Below are positions 52,438 through 63,945 of a stretch of 64,000 bases of DNA, piece after piece. The first letter of the stretch is position 1. Every line of letters starts with the position of its first letter. The translations under genes and the position numbers were made by a program. The notes under the pieces were generated by a model. It made no database searches. It had not been told where the DNA came from and saw only the letters and a program-made list of their open reading frames with translations. This stretch comes from Denitratimonas tolerans (GTDB lineage Bacteria > Pseudomonadota > Gammaproteobacteria > Xanthomonadales > Xanthomonadaceae), in assembly GCF_037203605.1 (NCBI RefSeq), contig NZ_JBBDHC010000004.1, forward strand, positions 1 to 64,000. Direction: 5' to 3'.

Positions 52438-53787
52438 TCAGACCGCCTGTTGCCCGCGCCCGCGGCTTCCGCCCTGGCCGCGGTGGTCCTTGCCGCCGTG
52501 CCCGGCACTGCGGGCGGGCTTGGGGGCAGGACGCGAGGCGGGCTTGCCCGAGCGCGGCGAACCGGGCTTTCCGGCCGGGCGCGGGCCGCGCTGCGGCGGC
52601 TGCCCGGGGCGGCGCGCGGCCTTGAGCGAGGCATCCATCTGCAGCGCCCTGGAGGCCTCGTAGCCTGCGATCGGCATCAACGTGATGTCCTGCTTGAGCA
52701 GGCGCTGGATGTCGCGCAACAGTGGACCTTCCTCCGGCGACACCAGCGAGATGGCCTCGCCGGTGCTGCCGTTGCGGCCGGTGCGGCCGATGCGGTGCAC
52801 GTAGTCTTCGGCCAGCGTCGGCAGATCGAAGTTGACCACCAGCGGGAGCTGGTCGATATCGATGCCGCGCGCGGCGATGTCGGTGGCCACCAGCACGGTG
52901 ACGCCGCCGTCCTTGAATCCATCCAGCGCCTTGACCCGCGCGCTCTGCGACTTGTTGCCGTGGATTGCGGCGCTGCGCACGCCGGCCTTTTCGAGCCAGT
53001 CGGACAGGCGGTTGGCACCGTGCTTGGTGCGGGTGAAGACCAGCGCCTGGCGGCGGCTGTCGGCGGCGATCAGGTGCAGCAGCAGATCGCGCTTGCGGTC
53101 CGTGTCGACCGGATGGGCGCGGTGTTCGATGGTGGCCACCACGCTGTTCTGCGGGGTCACCTGCACTTCCGCCGGATCACGCATGAAGCGGTGGGCGATG
53201 TCCTTGATTTCCTGGGCGAAGGTGGCCGAGAACAGCAGGGTCTGGCGGCCCTGCGTCGGCAGCATGGCCAGGATGCGGCGGATCGCCGGCAAAAAGCCCA
53301 TGTCGAGCATCCGGTCGGCCTCGTCCAGCACCAGCACCTCGATGCGCGACAGGTCCAGATGGCGCTGCTCGACGTGGTCGATCAGGCGACCGGGCGTGGC
53401 CACCAGCACGTCCACGCCGCGGCGCAGCGCCTCGGTCTGCGGTCCCATGCCGACGCCGCCGAAGATGACCGTGCTCGACACGCGCGCATGGCGGGCGTAT
53501 TCGCGCAGGTTTTCGTGTACCTGCAGGGCCAGTTCGCGCGTCGGCGTGAGGATGAGCGCGCGCGGCGTGCGCGAGAGCGGACGCGCGGGCGTGGCCGACA
53601 GGCGCTGGATCAGCGGCAGCGCGAACGCGGCGGTCTTGCCGGTGCCGGTCTGTGCGCCGGCGAGAAGGTCGCGGCCTTCCAGCACCAGCGGAATGGCGCG
53701 TTCCTGGATCGGCGTGGGGGACTGGTAGCCGAGCGCATCCAGCGCACGGACGATCCCGGGCGCAAGCCCGAGCGAAGTGAAGGACAT
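52438..53787 (-). CDS. rhlE: DEAD-box RNA helicase, RhlE-like
   Basis: 449 residues from the ATG at 53787. The Q-motif is in YQSPTPIQERAIP, Walker A is AQTGTGKT, then PTRELALQ, TPGRLIDH, the DEAD box LDEADRMLD, SAT in LLFSATF, and the C-terminal HRIGRTGRNG. The tail (about residues 380-449) is Gly/Arg/Pro/Lys-rich and likely binds RNA. RhlE helicases act in ribosome maturation and RNA turnover. The gene symbol is by closest resemblance; other RhlE/DbpA-group members are possible. Confidence 0.92.
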   Translation of the reverse strand: MSFTSLGLAPGIVRALDALGYQSPTPIQERAIPLVLEGRDLLAGAQTGTGKTAAFALPLIQRLSATPARPLSRTPRALILTPTRELALQVHENLREYARHARVSSTVIFGGVGMGPQTEALRRGVDVLVATPGRLIDHVEQRHLDLSRIEVLVLDEADRMLDMGFLPAIRRILAMLPTQGRQTLLFSATFAQEIKDIAHRFMRDPAEVQVTPQNSVVATIEHRAHPVDTDRKRDLLLHLIAADSRRQALVFTRTKHGANRLSDWLEKAGVRSAAIHGNKSQSARVKALDGFKDGGVTVLVATDIAARGIDIDQLPLVVNFDLPTLAEDYVHRIGRTGRNGSTGEAISLVSPEEGPLLRDIQRLLKQDITLMPIAGYEASRALQMDASLKAARRPGQPPQRGPRPAGKPGSPRSGKPASRPAPKPARSAGHGGKDHRGQGGSRGRGQQAV

Positions 53788-56520
<2,733 letters not shown>

Positions 56521-56583
56521 CGCAATCTCCCTATGCGTGGGCGGCCGTCCTGCGGGGCCGCAATGGGCTGAACATGGGGATGC

Positions 56584-56922
56584 TCATGCCTGCTCCATAG
56601 TGCACATCAACGGATGATGGTGCGCGCGTGAGAATTCGTTCACCTGCGCCACCTTGGTTTCCGCCACTTCCCGGGTGAAAACGCCGCAAACGCCGCGCCC
56701 GCGGGTGTGGACGTGCAGCATCACCTGGGTGGCGCCTTCCCGGTTCATGCTGAAGAACACCTGCAGCACCTCCACCACGAAATCCATCGGGGTGTAGTCG
56801 TCATTGAGCAGAAGCACGCGGTAGAGCGGCGGCGGTTTCACCTCCGGCCGCGCCGGAGCCAGCGCGATGCCGTAGCCTTCCTCGTGCTCCTGTCCGGGGT
56901 CTGGGGTCGGGTCCTGGGTCAT
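56584..56922 (-). CDS. clpS: ATP-dependent Clp protease adaptor ClpS
   Basis: 112 residues. The core YRVLLLNDDYTPMDFVVEVLQ with the N-degron pocket residues, then MLHVHTRGRGVCGVFTREVAETK, is classic ClpS. It presents N-end-rule substrates to ClpA and modulates its specificity. The clpS-clpA order and strand are as in most proteobacteria. Its N-terminal 30 residues are an acidic flexible tail. Confidence 0.96.
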   Translation of the reverse strand: MTQDPTPDPGQEHEEGYGIALAPARPEVKPPPLYRVLLLNDDYTPMDFVVEVLQVFFSMNREGATQVMLHVHTRGRGVCGVFTREVAETKVAQVNEFSRAHHHPLMCTMEQA

Positions 56923-57108
56923 GGGGCCAGTATATTGAGGAAGCCAGGCGTCGGGCAGGCGCGGTTCACATTCCAGACATCACGTGCCGCGCCTGCGCCG
57001 CGCACCGGATACGGGCGTCTTCGGGCGCGGGCAGGCACGCCACGCGGCGGGGCTTCGCCGGCACAATGACGCCGAACCACCACCGCCACCCGAGACCCCG
57101 GCCCCACC

Positions 57109-57735
57109 ATGAGCGACGACATCCCGCTGTTCACCCTGCTCGACCTGGTGGGCACTTTCGCCTTCGCCATCAGCGGCGCGCTCGCGGCACGGCAGAAGAA
57201 CCTCGATCTGTTCGGCGTGATCGCCATCGCCTGGCTGGTGGCCTGCGGCGGCGGCATCATCCGCGATCTCAGCATCGGCGCGGTGCCGCCGGCCGGGCTG
57301 GCCGACTGGCGCTACCTGCTGCTTGCGCTGACCGCCTCGATCCTGGCCATCGTGGCCTATCCGGTACTGCGGCGGCTTGCCCATCCGGTGCAGATGTTCG
57401 ATGCGCTGGGTCTGGGTTTCTTTGCCGTGTTCGGCGCACACAAGAGCCTGGTCTTCGGCCACAACGCGCAGGTGGCGATCGCGCTCGGCGTGGTCAGCGC
57501 GGTCGGCGGCGGCGTGCTGCGCGACGTGCTGCTCAACCGCCTGCCGCTGATCCTGCGCAAGGAAATCTACGCTTCCGCCGCCCTGCTCGCCGCCTGCGTG
57601 CAGGTCGCCGGCGAAAGCCTCGGGCTGCCGATGGCCTGGGTGTCATGGACCGGCATCACGCTGTGCTTTTCCCTGCGCTACCTGGCGATGCGCCGGGGCT
57701 GGAACCTGCCGCGCATCGGCGGCACGGAGCGTTGA
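57109..57735 (+). CDS. trimeric intracellular cation (TRIC) channel family protein, UPF0126
   Basis: 208 residues with seven hydrophobic helices in two repeated halves. Each half carries the family glycine/arginine motif: VACGGGIIRDLSIGAVPP near residues 43-60 and AVGGGVLRDVLLNRLPL near 131-147. Bacterial TRIC homologues (YicG-like) conduct monovalent cations. It is divergent from clpS across 186 bases. The physiological ion and role are unknown. Confidence 0.9.
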   Translation: MSDDIPLFTLLDLVGTFAFAISGALAARQKNLDLFGVIAIAWLVACGGGIIRDLSIGAVPPAGLADWRYLLLALTASILAIVAYPVLRRLAHPVQMFDALGLGFFAVFGAHKSLVFGHNAQVAIALGVVSAVGGGVLRDVLLNRLPLILRKEIYASAALLAACVQVAGESLGLPMAWVSWTGITLCFSLRYLAMRRGWNLPRIGGTER

Positions 57736-57783
57736 GGCGCGGCGCACGCAGCCATCAGGATCCGCGCAGCGCCCCGCAGGAAC

Positions 57784-59181
57784 TCAGCGCTTTGCCTGCG
57801 GCAGAACCACCGAGAAGCGCGTCGAGGCCTCGTCCGATGCCACGTCCACCCGGCCGCCGTGCGCCTCGACGATGGACTTGACGATGGCAAGGCCCAGGCC
57901 GGCGCCGGCACCCTGCTTCTGGCGCGACGGATCGACCCGGTAGAAACGATTGAACAGCCGCGGCAGGTCGGCGGCGGGTATGACCGGGCCGGGGTTGGCG
58001 ATGACGAGGCGGACGCGGCCGTCTTGCTGCGCAAGCGTCACGCCCACGCAGCCGCCCGCCGGGGTGTAGCGGATGGCGTTGGACAGAAGATTGCCGAGCG
58101 CGCGACGCAGCATCTCGCGATCGCCCCATGCCGGCGCGGCGTCGCCCGACAGTTCCAGCAGCACGCCGCGCTCCTCGCACCAGGCCTCGAAGTAGTCGAA
58201 CAGGTCGCGCAGCGTGGCCGCCAGATCGACCTCCTCGCGCCTGAGCGCGTCCGGTGCGTTCTCGGTCTGGGCCAGGAAAAGCATGTCGTTGATCATGCGG
58301 TTCAGACGCCCGAATTCCTCCAGATTGGAATAGAGGATCTCGCGGTATTCCTCGGCGCTGCGCGCCTGCCCGAGCGCGACCTCGGTCTGGGTGGTGAGGT
58401 TGGTGACGGGCGTGCGCAGTTCGTGCGCGATGTCGGCGGAAAAATTGGCGAGCTGGGCGAAGCCGTCCTCGAGCCGGGCGAGCAGGTCGTTGAACGCGAC
58501 CAGGGTTTCGCCCAGTTCGACCGGCACTGCGTCCGGGTCCAGGCGCAGGTAGAGGCGCGAGGAGGAGATCGCGCGGATGCGCTCGTTGGTGCGGCGGATC
58601 GGCGCGTGACCCCAGCGCACCGCGAGCCAGGCCACCGCCACCACCAGCGCCATGGCCAGGGCAAAGGTCCAGCGCTGGATGCGGCGGAACTCGCGGGTGA
58701 AGTGCTCGTGGGTGTCGATGTCCATCGCCACGGCCAGACGCAGCCCGGGCGGATGCGCCAGCGCCACCACGGTGCCGCGGTAGTGGGTGCCGCCCTCTTC
58801 CCACACCGCCAGCGGCCAGTGCCCATCGGGATCGACCGGCGGCACGCCGGCGGCAAAGCGCGCCAGTTCCGGGCCGTGGCGGGATGCCGGCGCGTCGCGC
58901 AGGGCCGGATCGAGCAGCAGGAAATGCACGCCGTGGTGCCCGCGCACCGCCGGCTGCAGGTCGGGGATTTCATCCGCCGGCGTGGCTTCCAGCGTGCGGA
59001 ACACAGCGGCGGCCACCGCGCGCAGTTCGGCCTCGTCCATCTCCACGAAGTGCCGGTCGAGCGCGCGCGCGCTGATCCAGTTGAAGCCGATCAGCACCAG
59101 CGCCATCGAAATGCCGACCAGCGCGATCACCCGCAGCGCGAGCGAGGCGGGGCGGCGCGGGCGCGTGTTCGCCTCAGGCAT
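57784..59181 (-). CDS. heavy-metal-type sensor histidine kinase (CusS-like)
   Basis: 465 residues. A first membrane helix (about 17-35) and a second (about 171-190) enclose a periplasmic sensor domain. HAMP, the H-box FSADIAHELRTPVTNL, N-box ALGNLLSNAIRYTP, and the G-boxes (GAGAGLGLAIVKSIVEAHGG) follow. The architecture is that of CusS/CopS/IrlS sensors of copper or silver. Its ATG overlaps the stop of the response-regulator gene by eight bases. No metal-export genes are nearby, so the signal is not certain. Confidence 0.9.
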   Translation of the reverse strand: MPEANTRPRRPASLALRVIALVGISMALVLIGFNWISARALDRHFVEMDEAELRAVAAAVFRTLEATPADEIPDLQPAVRGHHGVHFLLLDPALRDAPASRHGPELARFAAGVPPVDPDGHWPLAVWEEGGTHYRGTVVALAHPPGLRLAVAMDIDTHEHFTREFRRIQRWTFALAMALVVAVAWLAVRWGHAPIRRTNERIRAISSSRLYLRLDPDAVPVELGETLVAFNDLLARLEDGFAQLANFSADIAHELRTPVTNLTTQTEVALGQARSAEEYREILYSNLEEFGRLNRMINDMLFLAQTENAPDALRREEVDLAATLRDLFDYFEAWCEERGVLLELSGDAAPAWGDREMLRRALGNLLSNAIRYTPAGGCVGVTLAQQDGRVRLVIANPGPVIPAADLPRLFNRFYRVDPSRQKQGAGAGLGLAIVKSIVEAHGGRVDVASDEASTRFSVVLPQAKR

Positions 59182-59854
59182 CGGGAAGATCCAGCCGATA
59201 GCCCATGCCGCGCACGGTGTGGATCAGCCTGGGTTCGAAGCCCTCGTCGATCTTGGCGCGCAGGCGGCGGATCGCCACGTCGATGACATTGGTGTCGCTG
59301 TCGAAGTTCATGTCCCAGACCTGGGACGCGATCAGCGAGCGCGGCAGCACTTCGCCCTGACGCCGCGCCAGCAGTTCCAGCAGGGCGAACTCCTTGGGCG
59401 TGAGGTTGATGCGCTGTCCGCCGCGCGCCGCGCGCCGGCGCGGCAGGTCGAGTTCGAGGTCCGCGATGCGGATGAAGTCGGGATTCACCGGCGCGGCACC
59501 GCGCCTGAGCAGGGTGCGTACCCGCGCCAGCAGTTCGGAGAAGGCAAAGGGTTTGATGAGGTAGTCGTCGGCCCCCAGCTCCAGCCCCTGCACGCGATCC
59601 TCCACCGCGCTGCGGGCGGTCAGGAACAGCACCGGCACCTGGCTGCCGCCGCTGCGCAGCGAGCGCAGGATGCTCCAGCCGTCCACGTCCGGCAGCATCA
59701 CGTCGAGCACGATGAGGTCGTAGTCGCCGGTCGCGGCCAGATGCCGGCCGTCCAGGCCGTTGCGCGCCAGATCCACCACGAAGCCGGCCTCGGTCAGCCC
59801 CTGGCGTACGTAGTCGCCGGTCTTTTCCTCGTCTTCGACCACCAGCAGCCGCAT
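59174..59854 (-). CDS. OmpR-family response regulator (CusR/CopR-like)
   Basis: 226 residues from the Met at 59854 (MRLLVVEDEE); another Met lies two codons before. The receiver domain has the phosphoacceptor Asp in DLIVLDVMLPDVDGW (residue 51) and the conserved Lys in LIKPFAFSEL. The winged-helix DNA-binding domain ends IDEGFEPRLIHTVRGMGYRL. It pairs with the overlapping histidine kinase downstream. The metal assignment rests only on subfamily resemblance. Confidence 0.92.
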   Translation of the reverse strand: MRLLVVEDEEKTGDYVRQGLTEAGFVVDLARNGLDGRHLAATGDYDLIVLDVMLPDVDGWSILRSLRSGGSQVPVLFLTARSAVEDRVQGLELGADDYLIKPFAFSELLARVRTLLRRGAAPVNPDFIRIADLELDLPRRRAARGGQRINLTPKEFALLELLARRQGEVLPRSLIASQVWDMNFDSDTNVIDVAIRRLRAKIDEGFEPRLIHTVRGMGYRLDLPDA

Positions 59855-59955
59855 GATCACTCCGCATCCACCCGGCCGTTCCCGCGGAGATCGCGCACGG
59901 CACGGGGCGATACTCTATCGGCCCGCCGCGCGCTGCGCGACGGGCGCGCAAGGCG

Positions 59956-60573
59956 TCAAGCGGGCTGCCGAACCACCCGGATCACGGCCGGATCGCTGCC
60001 GTGTTCCAGCAGCAGACGGCGCACGCGATCCTGCCATGTGGCGGCAAAACCGCGACGCTCCTCGATGTCGGCATCGGGCTGCAGCGCGCGTGTCATCCGC
60101 AGGCGCAGGTCGGGCGCGGCCGGCACGCTGGACACGTCCAGATCCAGATACACCGCATCGCCCGTGTCCGTGCGCCTGAAGCGGGCGACGAAGCCCGGCA
60201 TCTGCTCGCCGTAGCGCAGCAGGCCGTGACGACGGAAGCGTCCGCCGATGCCGTGGAAGCCGTTGCTGGCCGCGGCACCGGTCAACAGGGTGAAAACCTG
60301 CGCGATCACTCCCGTGGTGCCTTCCTCCTCGCCGCTGCTCATCGCCACCTCGATGCCGCCGCGCTCGGGTACGGCGTCCGGATAGAGCGCATGCAGTCCG
60401 GCCAGCGCCATCAGGTAGGCACCGGCCACGGTCGGGCAGGAATGCCCGGCCACGCGCACCGCATCGGCGTAGCCGTACTCGATCATGCCGTCATCGCAGC
60501 TGCCGAGGAACTCGGCCAGCGCATCGTGCACCGTGATGCGCGGCGCGTCGGAAAAAAACGGTTGCATCGCCAT
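59956..60573 (-). CDS. FmdE-like protein next to a DUF2249 gene
   Basis: 205 residues. The motif VAGHSCPTVAGAYLMALAGL (about residues 43-62) resembles the GHxCPG signature of the FmdE family, whose members bind metal. Acidic and His residues follow in EVAMSSGEEEGTTG and SNGFHGIGGRF. No signal peptide is present. The ATG starts four bases after the upstream DUF2249 gene's stop codon begins, so the pair is an operon. A redox or NO-related role is suggested only by context (FNR-type site, nirS in the same window). Confidence 0.6.
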   Translation of the reverse strand: MAMQPFFSDAPRITVHDALAEFLGSCDDGMIEYGYADAVRVAGHSCPTVAGAYLMALAGLHALYPDAVPERGGIEVAMSSGEEEGTTGVIAQVFTLLTGAAASNGFHGIGGRFRRHGLLRYGEQMPGFVARFRRTDTGDAVYLDLDVSSVPAAPDLRLRMTRALQPDADIEERRGFAATWQDRVRRLLLEHGSDPAVIRVVRQPA

Positions 60574-60576
60574 GGC

Positions 60577-60837
60577 TCACTCTTCCGGCAGGCCGCTGAT
60601 GCCAAAGTCGATCACGACGCCGGACGGATCGCGCTGGCGGTAATCGACGCTGAGGTATTCGCCGAAGCGCTGCTGCAGCTGGCCCAGCAGCGGGATCGGA
60701 TCGTGGTCGTTGATGAAGCGCATCGTCTCGCCGTTGCGCAGCGCGCCGAGCGCGCCGAAGATCGCCGAATGGCGAAAGCGGCGGGCGATGCCGCGGGCGT
60801 CGAAGATGTAGACGTTGGGTTCGGGATCGAGCGACAT
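60577..60837 (-). CDS. DUF2249 domain protein
   Basis: 86 residues from the ATG at 60837, preceded by AGGAG nine bases away. It contains the DUF2249 core: FDARGIARRFRHSAIFGAL, then GETMRFINDHDPIPLLGQLQ. DUF2249 proteins are related to the SirA/TusA fold and often occur beside denitrification, nnrS or hemerythrin genes. An FNR-type site lies 60-73 bases upstream. It heads a two-gene operon with the FmdE-like gene. Confidence 0.85.
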   Translation of the reverse strand: MSLDPEPNVYIFDARGIARRFRHSAIFGALGALRNGETMRFINDHDPIPLLGQLQQRFGEYLSVDYRQRDPSGVVIDFGISGLPEE

Positions 60838-60896
60838 GGGAATGACTCCTGTTTGCATCAAGATCCGCCATGCTACGCCGACGCTTCCCGCTCGCC

Positions 60897-60910
60897 CTGA
60901 CCTGGATCAA
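60897..60910 (-). promoter_or_regulatory. FNR/Dnr-type site before the DUF2249 operon
   Basis: On the minus strand TTGATCCAGGTCAG matches TTGAT-N4-ATCAA at eight of ten positions. Its centre is about 66 bases upstream of the DUF2249 start, a distance that allows a class II activated promoter. It resembles the nirS site, whose reverse complement is TTGATCCTGGTCAA. Confidence 0.5.
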
Positions 60911-60927
60911 GGCGAGCGCTGCGCGAT

Positions 60928-61158
60928 TCAGCCGCGCCAGTAGCCGTTGGCCGCCGCGATGGTCTGGAAGTTGATCGCCACCACCTGCGAGGCGGCCGTC
61001 AGACCGGCGGCACTGTCCGCATATTCCGGGCGCAGCTTGTGCAGCACGTCCACATCGGGCTGGGCGTACTTCACGCCGCGGCGGCTCAGCGTGATCGCCA
61101 GTTCGAAGCCGGCCTGCGGGGTCGGGGTGATGAGGCTGGTCAGCCATTGATCGGCCAT
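60928..61158 (-). CDS. hexameric tyrosine-coordinated haem protein (HTHP) family
   Basis: 76 residues from the ATG at 61158 (MADQWLTSLITPTP). The sequence GFELAITLSRRGVKYAQPD, KLRPEYADSAAGL and VAINFQTIAAANGYWRG matches, as I recall it, the HTHP family. These are small hexamers that bind haem through tyrosine and have peroxidase/catalase activity in vitro. No signal peptide is present. It lies 90 bases upstream of the DUF2249 operon on the same strand, but the FNR-type site in between suggests separate control. Confidence 0.8.
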   Translation of the reverse strand: MADQWLTSLITPTPQAGFELAITLSRRGVKYAQPDVDVLHKLRPEYADSAAGLTAASQVVAINFQTIAAANGYWRG

Positions 61159-61287
61159 GGGTCGCTCCGCGTGGTGGAATGAAGCCCCATGGTCGCGCTG
61201 CGGCGCGCGGATCGCAATACGATGCGATCGCATCCAGATCGGTGCGGCGGCCGGCGCGCCCGCCGGATCAGGAATCCCGCGCCGTCC

Positions 61288-61995
61288 TCAGCCGGGCTCG
61301 GTGCACGCCAGCGCCAGCTTCGCCATGCGGATCAGGCCCTGCTCGCGCTCGGCGGCGGGCATGCTTTCGCCGGTGGCGAAAAGATCGCTCACCGTGAGGA
61401 TGGCCAGCGCCCGGAAGCCCTCGCGCATCGCCAGGCCGTAGAGGCCGGCGGTTTCCATCTCCACGCCGATGATGTGATGCCGGCGCAGGTGGTCGAGCAC
61501 CTGCGGATCGCCGTCGTAGAAGCAGTCGGTGCTGAACACGTTGGCCACGCGCACCGCAAGATCCTGTTCGGCGGCGCTGTCCACGGCTGCGCGCAGCAGG
61601 CCGAAATCGGCACTGGCGGCAAGATCGTGCCCGCCGAACTGCATGCGGTTGAAGCGCGAATCGGTACTGCCCGACTGCGCCAGAAGCACCTCGCCCATCG
61701 CCACATCGCCCAGCCCGCCGCAGGTGCCGATGCGGATGATGCGGCGCACGCCGTAGCTGCGTGCCAGTTCGGTGACGTAGATCGCGGTGGAAGGAATGCC
61801 CATGCCGCCGCCCATCACGCTCACGGGCCGGCCGTTCCAGGTGCCGGTGAAGCCCAGCATGTTGCGGCGCGCGGTGACCTGCTGCGGATCGGCGAGCAGG
61901 GCCTGCGCGACGAAGCGCGCGCGCAGCGGATCGCCGGGCAAAAGGACGGTGTCGGCGATCTGGCCGGGGGCGGCGTCGATATGTGCGGAACTCAT
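61288..61995 (-). CDS. deoD: purine nucleoside phosphorylase, DeoD type
   Basis: 235 residues. Conserved segments: LLPGDPLRARFVAQ, VMGGGMGIPSTAIYVTEL, RIGTCGGLGDV, and GVEMETAGLYGLA. The SDLFATGE segment near the end carries the catalytic Asp equivalent. It cleaves purine (deoxy)nucleosides with phosphate to base and (deoxy)ribose 1-phosphate. Its ATG overlaps the deoB stop by four bases; last gene of deoC-deoB-deoD. Confidence 0.95.
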   Translation of the reverse strand: MSSAHIDAAPGQIADTVLLPGDPLRARFVAQALLADPQQVTARRNMLGFTGTWNGRPVSVMGGGMGIPSTAIYVTELARSYGVRRIIRIGTCGGLGDVAMGEVLLAQSGSTDSRFNRMQFGGHDLAASADFGLLRAAVDSAAEQDLAVRVANVFSTDCFYDGDPQVLDHLRRHHIIGVEMETAGLYGLAMREGFRALAILTVSDLFATGESMPAAEREQGLIRMAKLALACTEPG

Positions 61996-63206
61996 GGCGC
62001 GGTCTCGGTGAGAAAGCAGCGGCCGTGCGCGAGGCGCGCAAGGCCAAGATGGGTGGCGATGCCCTGCCCCAGATCGGCGAAGCTGTCACGTCGCCCGAGC
62101 GCGCGGCCGGCGATGCCGGGCGCGAAGGCCAGCAGCGGCACGCGCTCGCGGGTGTGGTCGCTGCCCGGCCAGGTCGGATCGCAGCCGTGGTCGGCGCTCA
62201 TCACCAGCAGATCGTGCGGGCGCAGCGCGGCGAGAACCTCGGGCAGGCGCGCATCGAAATGCTCCAGCGCCACGCCGTAGCCCAATGCGTTGCGGCGGTG
62301 CCCGTACACGCTGTCGAAATCGACGAAGTTGGTGGCGATCAGGGCACCGTCACCGGTCTCGGCCATGGCGCTGAGCGTGGCGTCGAACAGGGCGTCGTGG
62401 CCGTTGCCCTTGAGCGCACGGGTGACGCCGCGCGCGGCGAAGATGTCGCTGATCTTGCCGACCGACACCACCTCGCGGCCGGCGGCACGGGCGACATCCA
62501 GCAGGGTCGGCGCGGGCGGCTCCAGCGCATAGTCGCGGCGGTTGCCGGTGCGCACGTAGCCGTCGCGCGCGGTGCCGATGAACGGCCGCGCGATGACCCG
62601 GCCGATGTTCCACGGCCCCAGCAGTTCGCGCGCCAGCACGCACAGATCGAGCAGGCGCTGCAGGCCGAAGTGCTCCTCGTGCGCGGCGATCTGGAACACC
62701 GAGTCGGCCGAGGTATAGACGATGGGCTTGCCGCTGGCAATGTGCTCCTCGCCCAGGCGCGCAATGATCTCGGTGCCCGAGGCGTGGCAGTTGCCGAGCA
62801 CGCCGGGCAGCCTGCCGCGCGTGACGAGGGCATCGAGGAGTTCGGGCGGAAACGTGTTTTCCGGCGCATCGAACAGGCCAAACGCCGTTTCCAGCACCAC
62901 GCCGGCGCTTTCCCAGTGGCCGGAAGGCGTGTCCTTGCCGCTGGATCGCTCCGCCATGCAGCCCCACAGGCTTGCCGGTTCGGGCAGATTTTCAAAGCCC
63001 GGTGCCGGCGCACCGACCGACAGCGCATGCGCCTGCGGCAGGCCCAGGCGCGTGAGGTTCGGCAGCCGCAGCGGCCCGCGCGCATCCGCCGCACAGGCGG
63101 CGGCGATGTGGCCGAAGGTATCGGCACCTTCGTCGCCGTAGGCGACGGCATCGGGGGCACCGCCAAGGCCGAGGGAGTCGAGCACCAGCCAGATCGCCCG
63201 CGCCAT
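61992..63206 (-). CDS. deoB: phosphopentomutase
   Basis: 404 residues of the alkaline-phosphatase superfamily. The N-terminal metal site WLVLDSLGLGGAPDA is followed by GADTFGHIA, the phosphoacceptor region around SGKDTPSGHWESAG, and the C-terminal SADHGCDPTWPGSDHTRE with metal ligands. It converts (deoxy)ribose 1-phosphate to the 5-phosphate, linking DeoD to DeoC. It starts four bases after the deoC stop. Confidence 0.96.
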   Translation of the reverse strand: MARAIWLVLDSLGLGGAPDAVAYGDEGADTFGHIAAACAADARGPLRLPNLTRLGLPQAHALSVGAPAPGFENLPEPASLWGCMAERSSGKDTPSGHWESAGVVLETAFGLFDAPENTFPPELLDALVTRGRLPGVLGNCHASGTEIIARLGEEHIASGKPIVYTSADSVFQIAAHEEHFGLQRLLDLCVLARELLGPWNIGRVIARPFIGTARDGYVRTGNRRDYALEPPAPTLLDVARAAGREVVSVGKISDIFAARGVTRALKGNGHDALFDATLSAMAETGDGALIATNFVDFDSVYGHRRNALGYGVALEHFDARLPEVLAALRPHDLLVMSADHGCDPTWPGSDHTRERVPLLAFAPGIAGRALGRRDSFADLGQGIATHLGLARLAHGRCFLTETAP

Positions 63207-63210
63207 CGCC

Positions 63211-63945
63211 CTACTCCGCCAGCGCCGAAGTCACGGCACCCAGCAGCGCGCTGGCACCGAAACGGAAGTGCGCCGGCGTGATCCAGTCGGCACCGAAGCG
63301 GGCTTCGGCCAGCGCCAGATAGGCCTGCGCCTCGGCCAGCGTGCGCACGCCGCCGGCCGCCTTGAAGCCGCAGCGCCCGCCGCGCGCGGCGATGGCGTCG
63401 AGCATGACCGCGGCCGCTTCCAGCGTCGCATTGACCGGCACCTTGCCGGTGGAGGTCTTGAGGAAATCGACACCGACGTCGAGGCCGATATCGCTGGCTG
63501 CGCGGATCAGCCCGGGCGTGCCCAGTTCACCCGATTCCAGGATCAGCTTGAGGCTGATACCCGGCCCGCAGGCGGCGCGGCAGGCCTCCACGCCGGCGCG
63601 GGCCGTGGCCGCATCGCCCGTTTTCAGCGCGCGCCAGGCCAGCACCATGTCGATCTCGTCGGCACCGGCGGCGATGGCACGGCGGGTCTCGCGCACCACG
63701 CGATCCGGATCGCTGCCGCCATCGGGAAAGTTCACCACGGTCGCCACCTTCATCCCGCTTCCGGCCATGGCCTCGCGCACCGTGGTCACGTGTTCCGGAT
63801 ACACGCACAGCGCCGCCGGCAGCCCGTAGGGCGTGCGGGCCGATTCGCACAGCGCGCGGATCTTCGCGGGGGTGTCGTCTTCCCCCAGGCTGGTGAGGTC
63901 GAGCAGGCCGAGGATGCGGACCGCATCGGGAATGGCAGGGGGCAT
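63211..63945 (-). CDS. deoC: deoxyribose-phosphate aldolase
   Basis: 244 residues from the ATG at 63945 (MPPAIPDAVR), with GGAG nine bases before it. The frame is open to the window edge, and a GTG at 63981 is possible. The Schiff-base lysine is in VDFLKTSTGKVPVNATLE and the proton-relay lysine in CGFKAAGGVRTLAEA. It splits deoxyribose 5-phosphate into acetaldehyde and glyceraldehyde 3-phosphate. First visible gene of the deo operon; a further gene may lie upstream beyond the window. Confidence 0.94.
   Translation of the reverse strand: MPPAIPDAVRILGLLDLTSLGEDDTPAKIRALCESARTPYGLPAALCVYPEHVTTVREAMAGSGMKVATVVNFPDGGSDPDRVVRETRRAIAAGADEIDMVLAWRALKTGDAATARAGVEACRAACGPGISLKLILESGELGTPGLIRAASDIGLDVGVDFLKTSTGKVPVNATLEAAAVMLDAIAARGGRCGFKAAGGVRTLAEAQAYLALAEARFGADWITPAHFRFGASALLGAVTSALAE

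Noticed and set aside
57736..57783. Terminator after the TRIC-type gene
   Set aside because: Sequence is GC-rich, but no clear stem with a U-tract was found.
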